Source of the DNA: Diphasiastrum complanatum
Taxonomy: Eukaryota > Streptophyta > Lycopodiopsida > Lycopodiales > Lycopodiaceae
Reading direction: 5' to 3'
Assembly: GCA_029204225.1 (NCBI GenBank)
Contig: CM055106.1
Span: 20,765,285 to 20,829,284, forward strand
DNA length: 64,000 nt
Shown here: positions 1 through 11,300 of the stretch, piece after piece
How positions within the stretch are numbered: position 1 is the stretch's first letter
Layout: each line of letters begins with the position of its first letter
The notes under the pieces: model-generated
Databases searched by the model: none
What the model was told of the DNA's origin: nothing
What the model saw: the letters and a program-made list of their open reading frames with translations, nothing else
Made by a program: the position numbers and the translations under genes

Positions 1-700
1 TGACACTCGTTCCTTATTTATTTTTATAAAAAGAATATTCAGACTCCAATGCCAATTGCAACAAGCAAAATGAAAATTAGAATCAATTCTGACCTAAGTA
101 TAATGATCAAAATAAAAGGAATGAACAACATATAGCAAAACTTACTTATTCTCGTATGGAATCAAGTAGAATTTGGCCACAAGACTACAATCGATGAAAT
201 ATAAAGCCTTTTCAAAATTGGCCTCTTTTGCCTTCATAGCACCCATGAAAAATGGACTGACAACAAAAATGATTTCCTTCAAATCCATACTAATACTATG
301 TTGCAAAAACATTTGGCCGACTTCAACAATCACATCTGTGATTTCTGAACTTTTATCTTTTAGCTCTATACAAAATTTGGGACCTAAGCTATAGCTTCTA
401 TATGAATCTGGAAGGAAAAAGTCAAAATAATTTCTGAACAAATCAATTTTATTGCCTAAATAAGTCTCATATTGATTGTAATGGTTAGAATAAAAAAAAA
501 TTGATGGTATGGGAATCGTATGGAATTCTAACAAAAAGTTATGTACAGGTTTTGAGTCCGATGCCTCAATAATACTAATAGTTTTTCAGTATCTTATCAA
601 CCTTCTCTTGGGTTATCTCCACCTTCAGTGAAGAAACCTTCTAAGAAGATGGACAGATAACAGAAGGAGGAGATGGTGATTATGTTTCTAAATCAGAATA
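1..700 (-). pseudogene. Ulp1-type (C48-like) cysteine protease, segment A, partial
   Basis: A degenerate, edge-truncated protease gene homologous to the one at 31,811-33,098. Exon 1 runs from about 700 down to 146: a Ser/Pro-rich start (about 655-700), a lysine-rich stretch, then an open frame to a GTAAGT donor at 145. About 90 bases further, at 49-51 and 46-48, codons for His-Trp begin HWSLNILFIKIN, the catalytic-His motif of Ulp1/SENP proteases. The segment B copy has the same motif after an 84-base intron at the same codon, with the junction codon split 2+1 in both. The acceptor AG appears mutated to AA here, and a frameshift lies near 580. LGP(K/L) followed by an aromatic-rich stretch is shared with the B copy. 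The catalytic Cys exon would lie left of the window. Family knowledge: Ulp1-fold enzymes cleave SUMO-like conjugates, and viral relatives process structural proteins. Confidence 0.75.
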
Positions 701-727
701 TAATTTAAAGGATAGAAAGATCCGATG

Positions 728-1256
728 TCACTTTGCAAGGACTACCTTAGGAGGAAGAGAAGTAGCTGGCCTATGAGATCCAGTTTTCTTAGGAACAGCT
801 TGTTTCCTTTTTCTCCTTGAGGTAGTTGGCAAGTCAGATCTATCTAGAGATAGGTCTCTGGAGGTGCTGGTGTTATCCACATGAAGATTTAAATACCAGT
901 CTTGAAGTCGTTTGAGAATAACGAAATTTTTAGGCATGATGGTAACACGCTTACCATGCACTGTCAGAAGATAGAAATCCTCAAAGAACTGGGACAAAAA
1001 ATCTTTTGCAGCACCCTGTAAGGCCTGCATGGCTGTCATGGCAAAACGAACATCTAACCCAATTGACAAGGTGACATTTCTAACAGATCGGCTGAAAAGA
1101 GTTCTAGGAATCAACAATTCAGTTGATCTCTGGAGTTTTCTGATCTCCCTCCACCAGACTTGCTTCCTGCCACGTCCACAGCCAGTACTAGGGGGACACA
1201 GACACGGGAAGACTGTAGAGACGATAGCACGAGTAGTGGCCCTTTGTCCTAGCCAT
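728..1256 (-). pseudogene. Histone H3-like gene with C-terminal extension, segment A
   Basis: The first codons at 1,256 read MARTK, as in histone H3. One frameshift near codon 6 moves into a frame that is open to the TGA ending at 728. That frame carries the whole H3 core: REIRKLQRSTELLI (alphaN), then RSVRNVT, RF...A..ALQ.AAKDFL, FFED and H.KRVTIMPK before the final helix. The N-terminal tail is divergent, with Gly/Arg/Lys, and lacks the usual K9/K27 contexts. After the fold come about 50 extra residues ending in a basic, Ser/Thr-rich tail (SRRKRKQAVPKK), which canonical H3 and CENH3 lack. The loop 1 region is not longer than in H3, so a CENH3 assignment is not supported. The start faces the dyad-motif array that also precedes gene P on the other strand. 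It is about 176 codons against 136 for H3. Confidence 0.85.
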
Positions 1257-1371
1257 TATGGTTAGATATTAAAGAAGAATACAAAATTCTTTTGCGGGGG
1301 ATAAGACAAAAAAAAATTTGCAGAAGAAATGACACAAAAAAAAATTGCAAAAGAAATGAGGTTGAAAGTTT

Positions 1372-2557
1372 GAGTATCGGTTTCGATAAGCAACGAAAAA
1401 AGACGAACTGATATTCTGTGCTCAAAAGTGATATCAGAAATATCGCGGCATCGATCTCGAGCATGAGGGGCAATGGCAGATACTAGGAGGTTGTTGGACG
1501 CGCTTGAGATCGATATTCAGATGTAAAATATGAAAATTTGCTAGAAAAAATCTAAAATCCATGGAGGTATTTATAAAGAACATTTCACACATGTGACAAA
1601 CTGACACATGATGTGTGGCATTATTCTAGTGATCCACGTGACATTCTGTACAGTAATTATGTCTCATTGATGACAGTCACATGGGTATTTGCCACGTGCA
1701 CTAATTTAATAGAGTCACGTGGCATTCTGCACGTGAGAACTGTCACATCAATAATTTTATGTGCAAACAAATATTTTAAACGACACATGTCGATCTCAAT
1801 TCCTCTCATTTTTGTGTCTGATATCGATTTCAAGCGCAATTTTCAATCTCATTAGCCTCCATTGGTACCCCCGCACTTGAAATCAATATTACTTTCTGAG
1901 ATATCGCTCTCAAACATGAGTTTTCATTACAATGTTCTCTGGCCAATGCATCCGCGTTCCAAACCGATACGAGAAGCCTTTTTGACACGCTTGAGATCGA
2001 TATTGCAAAAAAAACCTATTGCATTGATAGATGAATTATTCGAAACATGTGGCGTCATGTCATTGGCCCACGTGTCTATTCGTACATATCATTATTAATC
2101 ATTGATGATGGCACGTGGGCAATGACACGTACACCAATTATATCGTGCCACCTGTCATTCCACATGTGTCAATTGTCGCATCAATCATGATCTGTACGAA
2201 TGAAATCAACTCAGCAAATCAGAAAATGACACCTGTCTTATTGATCAGATTCCACATGTGTTTGTAAAGTTCTCATTTTCGGCCCAGTTTTTCACGCAAA
2301 TTTTTTGATTTCAGTGCCTAATATCGATTTCAAGTGCACTTTTTTTACCTATTTACACTCCGCTTCTATCTCCGCACTTGGAACCAATATTGGTTTCTTG
2401 GATATCGCTCTCAAGCACGTGTTTTGCATCGGACTTTCTGTCTCCCGTATACTCTCGCTTGAAACTGATACTCGATCCTGTGATATCTATCTCGAGCGCA
2501 TAGTTTGTTGAGATTTGATTTTGTGTTCTATTTCAGATTGCTTGAGACCGATATCTA
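1372..2557. promoter_or_regulatory. Array of dyad motifs between the H3-like gene and gene P (segment A)
   Basis: About 14 copies of a half-site near GATATCGATTTCAAGCGCA occur in both orientations. Three pairs are head-to-head dyads with identical geometry, two 19-nt half-sites around a 9-nt centre: 1,872-1,890 / 1,900-1,918; 2,373-2,391 / 2,401-2,419; 2,454-2,472 / 2,482-2,500. Other half-sites: 1,373-1,391, 1,417-1,435, 1,447-1,465, 1,499-1,517, 1,820-1,838, 1,986-2,004, 2,320-2,338, 2,537-2,556. Short CACGTG-type words and a repeated ACATGTG/CACGTGGC pattern lie at 1,600-1,780 and 2,050-2,270. The tract separates two divergent genes, so a shared promoter or protein-binding array is the simplest reading; a replication or recombination role is also possible. 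Confidence 0.8.
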
Positions 2558-2613
2558 GTCCTTGATTTTATCAGTTTTTTCAGAATCTTTTTTTTTGTAT
2601 TCTCTTTGCTGAA

Positions 2614-4087
2614 ATGTCTAATTTTGATTACAGTCTGTTATCTTTTTTTCTTGAATTTGGTATAAGTGACAATATAGAGTATTTCAAGTCACATTTTTCT
2701 TCTTTTCTTTTTGTTCTTCCTTTTATTATAGAGGTACCTGGTGTGGAAGGATTTTTTGAAATTTATCTCAAATTTAAGTCTCTACTCAGTACCCCCTTAT
2801 TCAGATCTTAGAATAAGGACATGATTCATTATCAAGACTTGGTGGCACTCGACAGACATGCTTATAAAGCTAAGCTTGACATAATGTTTACCAAGTTGCA
2901 TAATGATTTCAAGTTTGTGGATGATTGTCAGCTACACAATAAAAAATATAGATTTATAGAGTTTCAGTCTGCATTTGTTTTTTTCCTTTTGTTAAAAAAT
3001 TCTGACGATTCAGATACTGCCCCTTCTACTTTTGAACCTGCTTCTTCCAATGGTACAAAATCTGACAAGTCCAAGCATGTAGATATAGAAACTTTTTTTT
3101 ATTGATACAAGTGTTAGTTTAGATGATTGTACAAATTTTGATCCTACTCGAAACAAGACATTGTTTATAGGCCCTAAAACTCCCACTACCCTTTCATCTT
3201 CTGATAAATCTCTAATCACATTGCCTACTTATAATATGGATAATAATTTTTTTTTGACACTATCGGATATATCGGATCTTTTTTATTTCACAGGGGCTGA
3301 GATTCTTTGCATTTTGAACAAAGAACTTCATGAATTTTCAGATATAATTGATTTTGATGCTGATGATTTTCTCCCTAGTGTTGATGATGGAAATAAAAAA
3401 AAAAATTATATAGGAAAAGATTGCTTGAAAATGGTTGTGGATGAAATGCACAAAAAAAAAAATGATCTATCTTCTGAAGAGGAGTTTCTCAGATTTCAAA
3501 GTCAGCTTGGTTTTCCAAAACCAACTGTCTATTCACTAACCATATTGACATTAAAAGGATGGAGAGACAATAATAAAAAAAGACAAAGCTGAATGCGTAA
3601 GTTTTGTATCTAAGTTATGTACTATTAGATCCGTTATGTCAAATTTTATACTGGAGCTTACTTTGGATTTTTTTTATTTCTAGAAAACAATTTTTCTTGA
3701 TGATTTTGCAATTTGTTGAGGAGGGCAAAAATCTTCTGTTGGAGAATTTTCAAGAAATTATGCACTGGGACATTATCTGAAGTTCTTCAAGAATAATGAG
3801 ATAATGTTGCCCATTCAAAATTTCATCGACATGGTAAAACAATGATTATGGCAATCAAGGCACTTTCTCATTTTCTTGGTGAAAACAATTTTAATAAGGT
3901 GCATAAAATAATTTTTGTAAAAAAAACTATTGCACATAAAATTTTAGGATATGGCCTAGTGAATTTCATGTTCAGATCATCTCATTTTGCATTGTATGCT
4001 GCCTACGTTGATCTGAGTAAGCATGAAAAATTGTTGCACGATTCTAAGTTGCAACTTTCATTAGAGAAAGTGTCAGAAGCAGAGTAG
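2614..4087 (+). pseudogene. Gene P, unknown conserved protein of the element (segment A copy)
   Basis: An unrecognised protein that aligns with the minus-strand copy at 28,635-29,816. The frame opens with ATG at 2,614, reads through one TAG at 2,809, and shifts once at a T-run near 3,095. It continues to a TGA at 3,590 just before a donor (GC|GTAAGT at 3,597). The acceptor TTTCTAG ends at 3,683, and coding texture with frame changes continues to 4,087. The best-conserved block is around 3,250-3,370: a gapless 29-residue match to the B copy with SD, D, EIL.I and EFSDIID in common. The upstream region is Phe-rich (SLLSFFLEF) and matches the B copy (KLLDFLN). No domain is recognised; the middle is acidic and low-complexity. 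The 3' end converges on gene Q. Confidence 0.7.
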
Positions 4088-5960
4088 ATATTGAAGAATT
4101 GTACTTCGTAAAAAATTTCATTTAATACACAAAATCTCTCTGTGTGTCTATTGCCTATTGACTTATATAAATTTGCATGTGTTTTGAAAAAAACTATAAT
4201 TCGTTGATTTTGTATTATGACGAATTTGGAATCTTTTGTAAAACCATTGGAAAAGTTGCAATATATAGCTGTTCTTTGTGCTAGTCCCACCATGTTGTGT
4301 GCTTTTATGAAATGCTGCTCTTGCTTGCCAATGAGATTTTTCCATTCCTTGTGAAGACTTCCACCATAAAAATAAAATACAAATCAGTAGCAACCAAATT
4401 CACTGGTTGTTTTTTGTATCATTTGTACATCAGTATTTGAAAATTTATCTTCTCTCAAGTATTTCACCATGTTGTCTAATTTTCTCCAAACTTCTACTTT
4501 GTGTACACGAGTAGATCCTTCTTCTTTGAAATCTTGAGTTGTCACTATTATCTCTTTTCAAACCGAATATTGAATCTTAATTTGTTTGCCAGAACAATTT
4601 GATAAAAATCTACGAGCTTTGGATCCTCTAATGCTTGGCTTGCATGGAATATTTCCTATTGTATTTTAACATGTAAGGCTGCTTTAGACAACACATCCTC
4701 TAATTTAGAGATAGCTTCCTTCACATATGTCTTTGGCTTAGAATTCCATGCAAACTATGTTGAAAGTGCCAATTCCAGGAATATTGAGTGGATCTCCATC
4801 CATGTGATTTTTTATGGTGGTAGGATATGACGTTCTATTAAATAACCATGAGAGAATGTCATGGTCTTCTTTCATCACCTATAAGAGAAACAAAAACTTG
4901 TTTTAGAATAATATTAACATAGAGAAGATTTCTCAAATGAAATTCATATTAGATTATCCCTATTGAATATATGAGAGAACTATCTGAAAGGCTGCCAACC
5001 ACCAAATATCATTTTTTTATTGAACATTGAAGTTGAGGCCTTTGGAGTCTTCTGAATTTGAAAGTATTCCATTCATGATCATAAGACCGACTCTCTCCAT
5101 TTTTTGTTCTTTTATAATTTCAGACTCATATAACTTGAGAACAACTATCAACTTGTTATTGACATTCTCATTTTGTAATACCATAAAAATTTATGATGAA
5201 TGTTAGTAACTGATTAATGTCAATAAATAAACTATTGGAATTGCTATATGCTAGACATTCCCCCTTTGAATAATACACTTCATTTATATGAGATGGATTA
5301 CCAACTATTGTCTGCATACCTTGGTTTAACATGTCTTTTTTTTTTTAAAGATGAAATGGTCGTGGAATTGGAAACTTTTTAATACTTACCTATGCAAATG
5401 CTTCATTTATCATCTTAAACATTGTTGCATATGCTTCTCTACTGATGCTAGAAAAATCACATGCCCCCTGAACCAATGTAGTGTCCAATATTTTTTCAAC
5501 TTCATTCATAATGTTATCAGTAACTGAAGTTCTAATCTTTTTCATTTTGTTATTGTTTAACATTGATTTCATAGATTTAGAAGTCAAAATAGAACCTAGT
5601 GAGTTTCCAATGGAAATTTCGTCGGCCAAATGGTCTTTAGCAACCAATGTTGATCTGCATTACAAACATAATGTTCATAAAACTGTCAATAGAGATTATC
5701 ATAATATTCACAGCAGCATAATAAACAAATCAATAGAAAGTTAAAATTAATAAATAATAGAACTAGTGATTATGATTGAATATAAAAGTTCAAGCAGTAT
5801 TAAACCAGTATAACTTACTTGAAAGCACTAATTTGTCTTTTTCAATAACCTCCTCTAGATGATAAATCACATATATCCTTGGTTACCAGTCTTTTCCTCT
5901 TGTTGTTTTCGACCTTTTTATTGAGCACATCCATATCATTAACAAGAGACAAATATGATA
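4003..5960 (-). pseudogene. Gene Q, unknown multi-exon gene (segment A)
   Basis: Four exon-like stretches follow one another on the minus strand with plausible splice sites. Exon a (about 5,960-5,819) is basic (KKVENNKRKR, NLS-like) and ends at a GTAAGT donor. Exon b (5,654-5,390) follows TGCAG, is open for 88 codons and ends in TAG directly before GTAAGT, which looks like a CAG changed by one base. Exon c (about 5,330-4,980) encodes a hydrophobic, helical stretch with WWLAAFQ, with one frameshift. Exon d (4,878-4,003) follows TTTCTCTTATAG and reads about 290 codons with several stops and shifts. The splice phase between a and b is consistent. No family is recognised, and no copy is seen in segment B. 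Confidence 0.5.
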
Positions 5961-5965
5961 ATTGA

Positions 5966-7876
5966 ATATTTATGAAAAAAAAGAAGATAAGTGCTTTATT
6001 TTGTAATTATGTTGTGTCAAACTTGTTCAGAATTTAGAAGTTTCATGAAATACATAGCGCACGAGCTGTCTCCTAGGATCTTAATTGGTTAATCAACAGA
6101 TCAGCAAGGGTTAATTTCCCGGTAATCCCAGTGCTCCATATATAACTATTGACTAGGATCTTCTTTCGCAAATAGTAGAGCTCGAATTATGTTTATCTCA
6201 AAGATATTCCTATCCATAGGGCTATGCAATAGTAGGAATTCCTTCTTGATCAAGCTTATTCTGGTCCGAGACCATGATGGATTATATGACACCTAGTTTC
6301 CAAGAAAATAAATGATTTGGGTAAGGATCTAAATGTCGTGTTATACTAGTATAATTGAATTCTTCACCTAGACATTTGAGATTTCTGAATCATTGGCAAT
6401 TAACTTGAGTAGTTGATTACTCCAAAATGAAGTTAATTGGTAAAACGATCAGTGTGATCTGGATTAGCCGAGAACTGATGGTTTTGAATTATATTGCTTG
6501 TAAGACGCATGATTAGTGAATCATTTCGATTCATCAGTTAAAATGGTGTGCATTGGATATACAATATTCTTGGTATAGAGTATTTCTTAGTTAAGGAAAA
6601 GACTCAACTCATTAGTGATTGTATCCCAAAGAGCTCAAATGGATAACGAATCATAATGAATCCAAGAATAACAATGGAATTGATATTCAGCAGGACTTTG
6701 GGTATCTAGATGTGATTCTAGATTGTAATCTATAGTTTTTGTAGTTAAAGATGATTGTCATTTTTGTATGCGTTCAGTCTTTAATTACCAGTGATTTATA
6801 GACCTTAAATCTTGCACTTCAGTTTAAGAATCCTGGTAGAAAGTATTCCTAAATCCAGTATTTTCTTAATGGAAAGATTTTGGAATGACTCTTACTTTTC
6901 CTGAGTTATGTTAGACATATACTCTGGTATCATGTAAATGATTAAGTATGATTTGAATTTCAGGAAATTATGATTGACGAATCATATGAATCTAAATGTT
7001 TATGGTTGACGAATCATAAATAAATACTTAATTATTGTCAGAGGATTATAAGGAATTGTAATGATTAATTCTTGATCTATTATTTGAGTAAGAATTCAAA
7101 TCAGTGTTTCGAATCTCTCTACTCTAGTATTTTATTTGAGAACCTATGGATCTCACAGATATTCTCACGAGATAAGTATTTGTGGAGAATTTAATTTTTC
7201 TAGTGGATGTTATTCTACTAATATTTATGGTCTACAAATGCTTGAGTACAGTCCTTCATTCGAATTGGATCTCCAGTTATCTTAGGAGACAAACAAGTCT
7301 ATTAAGATGAATAAATGTTATTTTTCTTGCATTTAGTGCTAGAAACAAGAGCATTTAACTCAAAAGAGTATCTGGGATACTCAGAGTTGAGTTTTAATCA
7401 TTATATATCTTAATGATTCTCCTAGAGATTCTAGCTAAATGAATTGTCATATTTTAGAATTTGGATTATAAGGATATTTGTACTTGGAAGCTTATGAATT
7501 ATCTGTCAGAGTTGTGGATAATTCCATACTGTAATTATAATTATTTTATTATTTCTTTAACTTTAGTCTTCTAAGTTACGTTATTTCACCCAGTGTTTCA
7601 TGTAAGAGTTTTACATGAATGTGAGGTTACTAACTTGTGATGAATGTAACCCAGATGGAAAATTTATCGCTTAGTGTACTTTTTCAAACCTTAGTTGTAC
7701 TCCAGTGTAGATATTATCACTTGGAATAGGATTATCTCTAGGTACTTGTTTGATGTGAAAGTTAGACTAAGGATAATGATTTTCTAGGTTGATATTTAAA
7801 GTTAAAAGAACTATTCCTATTATTCTTTCCTGTTTAGAGAGTTTCTAAGGATAGAAATAGTTTAAGGAGGGAAGAA
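5966..7876. other. No gene seen; AT-rich tract ending in a polypurine stretch
   Basis: No open frame above about 60 codons and no recognisable domain on either strand. Short words such as GACGAATCAT recur (6,975-7,015). The tract ends in TTTAAGGAGGGAAGAA (7,860-7,876), a typical polypurine tract next to an LTR start, so the right part is probably the untranslated 3' internal region of a decayed Ty3/gypsy-type element in plus orientation. The junction with segment A near 5,966-6,050 is not sharp. Confidence 0.4.
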
Positions 7877-8388
7877 TGTTATGTCCATGACCAGTAAGTA
7901 GGACTCAGTATACTCCTAGTCTTGGATACAAGGTACTCCAGTAAATCAAGTTGTTAATTATGCCACGTCATACTGGATGTGACCTGAAAGTAACTAATAT
8001 CCTTGTGAGGCCCAGAACACACTAAATGGAGTTTAGACAAGGTATGAGACAGTGTATGCATGTGTAGAGTTATCAATAGCAATTTTATGAATAGGTGGTC
8101 CATGCTTAGGACTCTATTCTAGATGAATCTATGTATAGGAAACTTAGGGCTATGCATGGCTATGTGCCCGGATGCTTACGGCTCTATAAGAAGAGGCCAA
8201 ACTCGCCGTACTTTGGATTGTGATCATGGATTCATTGCCAGGGTTTCACTCTACATTCATGTCTCTTGTTCCTTGGCTTGGGGGTGAAGCTTCTAGAGTT
8301 GATTGGTTGATTCTACTTGGTTGGGTTGTTCCTCCATAGTGTGTTTTCCATTGTGTGCTATCTTGTAAGCAGGATATTAGGGAGCTTC
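7877..8388 (+). mobile_element. Probable 3' LTR (Ty3/gypsy-like), right end uncertain
   Basis: It begins TGTTATGTCC directly after a polypurine tract, the usual arrangement for plant Ty3/gypsy 3' LTRs. A leader-like pattern with Gly-poor noncoding sequence follows. The right border is not proven: it lies between about 8,371 (…GTAAGCA) and 8,388, where minus-strand copia RT sequence begins. No second LTR of this family is in the window. Confidence 0.45.
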
Positions 8389-8389
8389 T

Positions 8390-9765
8390 CTAATACCTTA
8401 AGTGGAAAACCTTGTCCTCCTCACCATCCTTGATGAAGCCCTCAGATTGCAACATGTATATTTCCTCCTCCAAGTAGCCATTCAAGAAAGCATTGGTCAC
8501 ATTTATTTGATAGAGATTCCACTTGAGAAAAGTAGCAATACAAATGATCAATCTAATAGTTACAATCTTTGCTACAGGTGCAAAAGTTTCTTCATAATCT
8601 ATGCCTTTAGTTTGAAGAAACCCCTTAGAAACCAACCTAGATTTGTACTTACTTATAGATCCATCTTGATTGTACTTTAATTTATAGATCCATTTACATG
8701 CAAGTGGCTTCTTCCCATATGGAAGGTATACAAGATTCCAAGTTTGATTATCTATCAAAGCATCAAACTCTACTTGCATTGCATCTCTCCAAACTTGTGA
8801 TCTACTTGCATCTTCATAACATGATGGCTCTTCAAACATTGTGGTTAGAAAAGAGTAAGAGGTAGAAGGAGTTGTGTCTTCCCTTTGCTTCCCTTTCTCA
8901 AAGCATGTGAGCCTTGAAGGCTCGGCCTTGCTCCTTGTGGATCTTCTTGGCCCCTTTGGCACTTGATTTTGATCTTCCAAAAGATCATTTCCCCTTGTGC
9001 AATGTTGCCTTGATATTCACCCCCTTTTGCATTCTTCTTCTTATAACATTCGGAAGCAAAGTGTCCTTTCTTCCCACAAAAGAAACACTTAAGCTTGGCT
9101 TTGTTCTTTTGCTTCCCTTTGGAGGTAGATCCTCTATCATTTGCCTCGGCCTCCTTGCATTGGAACTTCTTGAAAGGATGAGTCTTCTTTTGCCTTTTGA
9201 TGATAATTTTGCTTTCTCATCACCCTTATGTAGTGACAAGGACCCCATTCTTGTTTTGAGGTGTAGAAGCCTACTCTCCTCGGCCACAGGAACATTATGC
9301 AATTTATCAATTCATGGAAGTTGGTCTTGAATAGCAAAAGATTGAACTAGATTATAGAACTCATCTCCTAATCCATTCAAAATTACTTGTACTAGTTCAT
9401 TGTCTTGGATCTTCTCTCCTATAGATCCCAATTCTTTGTTCAAAGATTTTATCCTTAGGACATAATCTTGTCCATTTTCTCCACTTCCCCTCATGATTTG
9501 CAAGAATAAATTTTTTTAGCATAAGCACTCTTGAAGTGTTATTGGATTCATAAATGTTCTTTACTGAATCCCAAGCCTCTTTTGATGAGGCACAAGAAGC
9601 CACCTCCTTCAAGAGGTCATTGCTTACATTCAACTTTAAGCAATGTAAGGCTAATCTAGCCCTCTTTTTGTATTTTAGTTGTTCTTGGGCAGCTTGAGGC
9701 TCATCCTCAACTCCTAAAACAATATAAAAAAGATCATGAATCACAAGTAGTGATTCCATCCTCAC
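8390..9765 (-). pseudogene. Ty1/copia remnant, gag joined to RT
   Basis: Minus-strand copia coding remains. From 9,765: the gag N-terminal domain (KYKKRARLALHCLKLNVSND, then KEAWDSVKNIYES), a frameshifted middle, and a CCHC zinc knuckle CFFCGKKGHFASEC at about 9,049-9,093. Protease, GAG-pre and integrase are absent: at about 8,985 gag abuts the start of reverse transcriptase (WIYKLKYNQDG, RLVSKGF, YEETFAPVAK, NAFLNGYLEEEIYM). The RT stops at 8,390, before YVDD. So this is an internally deleted, 3'-truncated copy with several frameshifts. Its gag is close in sequence to the copia gags at 22,395-22,814 and 61,005-61,421. Confidence 0.85.
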
Positions 9766-11300
9766 TTTCCAAATGGAATAGTTTGTGGATTCTCACTAGA
9801 TCCTAACAAGTATCCCCACCCGTTGATGACATTGTGAGTGAAAGCCTATGAGATTGCACAAAGATCTCTTGATAAAGAGTGATCTAAGATATTTCTAGCT
9901 TTCAAGAAGCTTCTAATTTCGGCCCAATCAACCTAGTTCAACTTGGATGATGGTAAAATAGATCTACTTCAAATATCCTAGCAAGTCACTCCTCAAAAAT
10001 ATTGATTCTAGTTCAATTTTGTTTGATATTTCTCACACACTTAATATCTGAACAAATCAGCCTTATAGATCTGATCTAATTCTTCAAAATGAATTGCATC
10101 AATCAAAACACTATTTGATCATTAGCATTCAATAGATTGAACCTAGATTTAGACAATGCATCAAAAACCTTGAATTTTGGACTAGTATGCACATTTTTGG
10201 GTCCAAAACACTAAAGGAAGTTAATTTGAAGGTTGACGTACGATTTTACACATGTGGACAGTACATCAGTAGCCCACAAATTGATCTTGACCAAAAATAT
10301 TGATGGTACCTCTCTCCTTTAACTCGCCCTCTCAAGTAAAGCTCAAAAACAACACCTTGTCAATGATTTCACTAGTTTCATTAATCATTAGATCACTCTT
10401 AGACTTGGATCTGACACCATGTCAATTTTTTGAGAAAAATGACAATTATGATTGTACTAGTCAATCATTAAGAGTTATTGATTGCTTAATCCAATGATCT
10501 ATCAAGTTCTAGGTGTTAGATCTTGATCTAGATGCATTAAACTATGATTTAAGCAAGAGCAATGGATCAAATGATTAAAATCTTAGAGGGGCGGGTGACC
10601 TCACACATGTGGAGGACAGTACTTGTATGGCCTATAAACAGAGAGTAAAGTACTCAAGCTTAGAAATGCATTTCAATTACAAAAACACAAGACAAATGTG
10701 GAAAATACAAGCAAAACTAGAAATTGCCAATGTCTCATCAACTTCTCATTGATTTGGTTGATCCCTTTAGAGATCAAGTACATCCACGATCTGTGGTCTA
10801 GCAAGCCTTCACACGTGTGAAGGGTGCCTCATCATCCGGATCCACCAATGGGAGCTATATGTGCTCATTTCCCAAAGTTGACTATTCTCTTTGGCTAGAA
10901 AACAAAAAGCTAGTCTTCCACATTTATAGGAATATTTTTTATAAAATAGGATCTAATGGAATCTTTCTATCTCATCATCTAGAAGCTTATCCACACGTGT
11001 GAATGGTATCTTGACATGTGTGAGTAATAACTCATTCACATGGAAGTCCAATCTATTTACATAAAGTTTGACCAATTTGACTAATTTCAAGATTCTATTC
11101 AAAGGTCAGATTCGCACTAGTGTAGGTCTAGCTAAAATCGATCTAACTTTATAGAATTAACTTATGTACATTCTTTCACATGTGGGAACAAACTTCACAC
11201 GTGTGAGATCCTATCAAGATCAAAATATCTTAAGATCTACAAAGTACATCAAGTTGGAGACAAAATCATCATTAGATCTAATAACTTTTTATCTTCTTAT
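9766..11300 (-). mobile_element. Copia leader, PBS and LTR region of the 8,390-9,765 element
   Basis: A degenerate minus-strand PBS (GGATCTGACACCA, 10,408-10,420; complement close to TGGTATCAGAGC) separates the leader from an LTR that starts near 10,421. The LTR matches the tract at 17,500-18,190, both carrying CACACGTGTG and an AGTACyTGTATGG motif. Exact CACACGTGTG palindromes lie at 10,810, 10,992 and 11,196. The outer LTR border is not resolved, and no protein-coding gene is supported here. Confidence 0.5.

Noticed and set aside
728-1256. Calling the H3-like gene host CENH3
   Set aside because: Loop 1 is not extended, tail and core are not closer to plant CENH3 than to H3, and a related gene sits beside the same element genes in segment B.
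1600-2270. CACGTG/ACATGTG words in segment A as copia LTR sequence
   Set aside because: No LTR bounds, PBS or copia homology there; the words are part of the intergenic motif tract.
8402-8680. Plus-strand 92-codon frame
   Set aside because: Antisense shadow of the copia RT frame.
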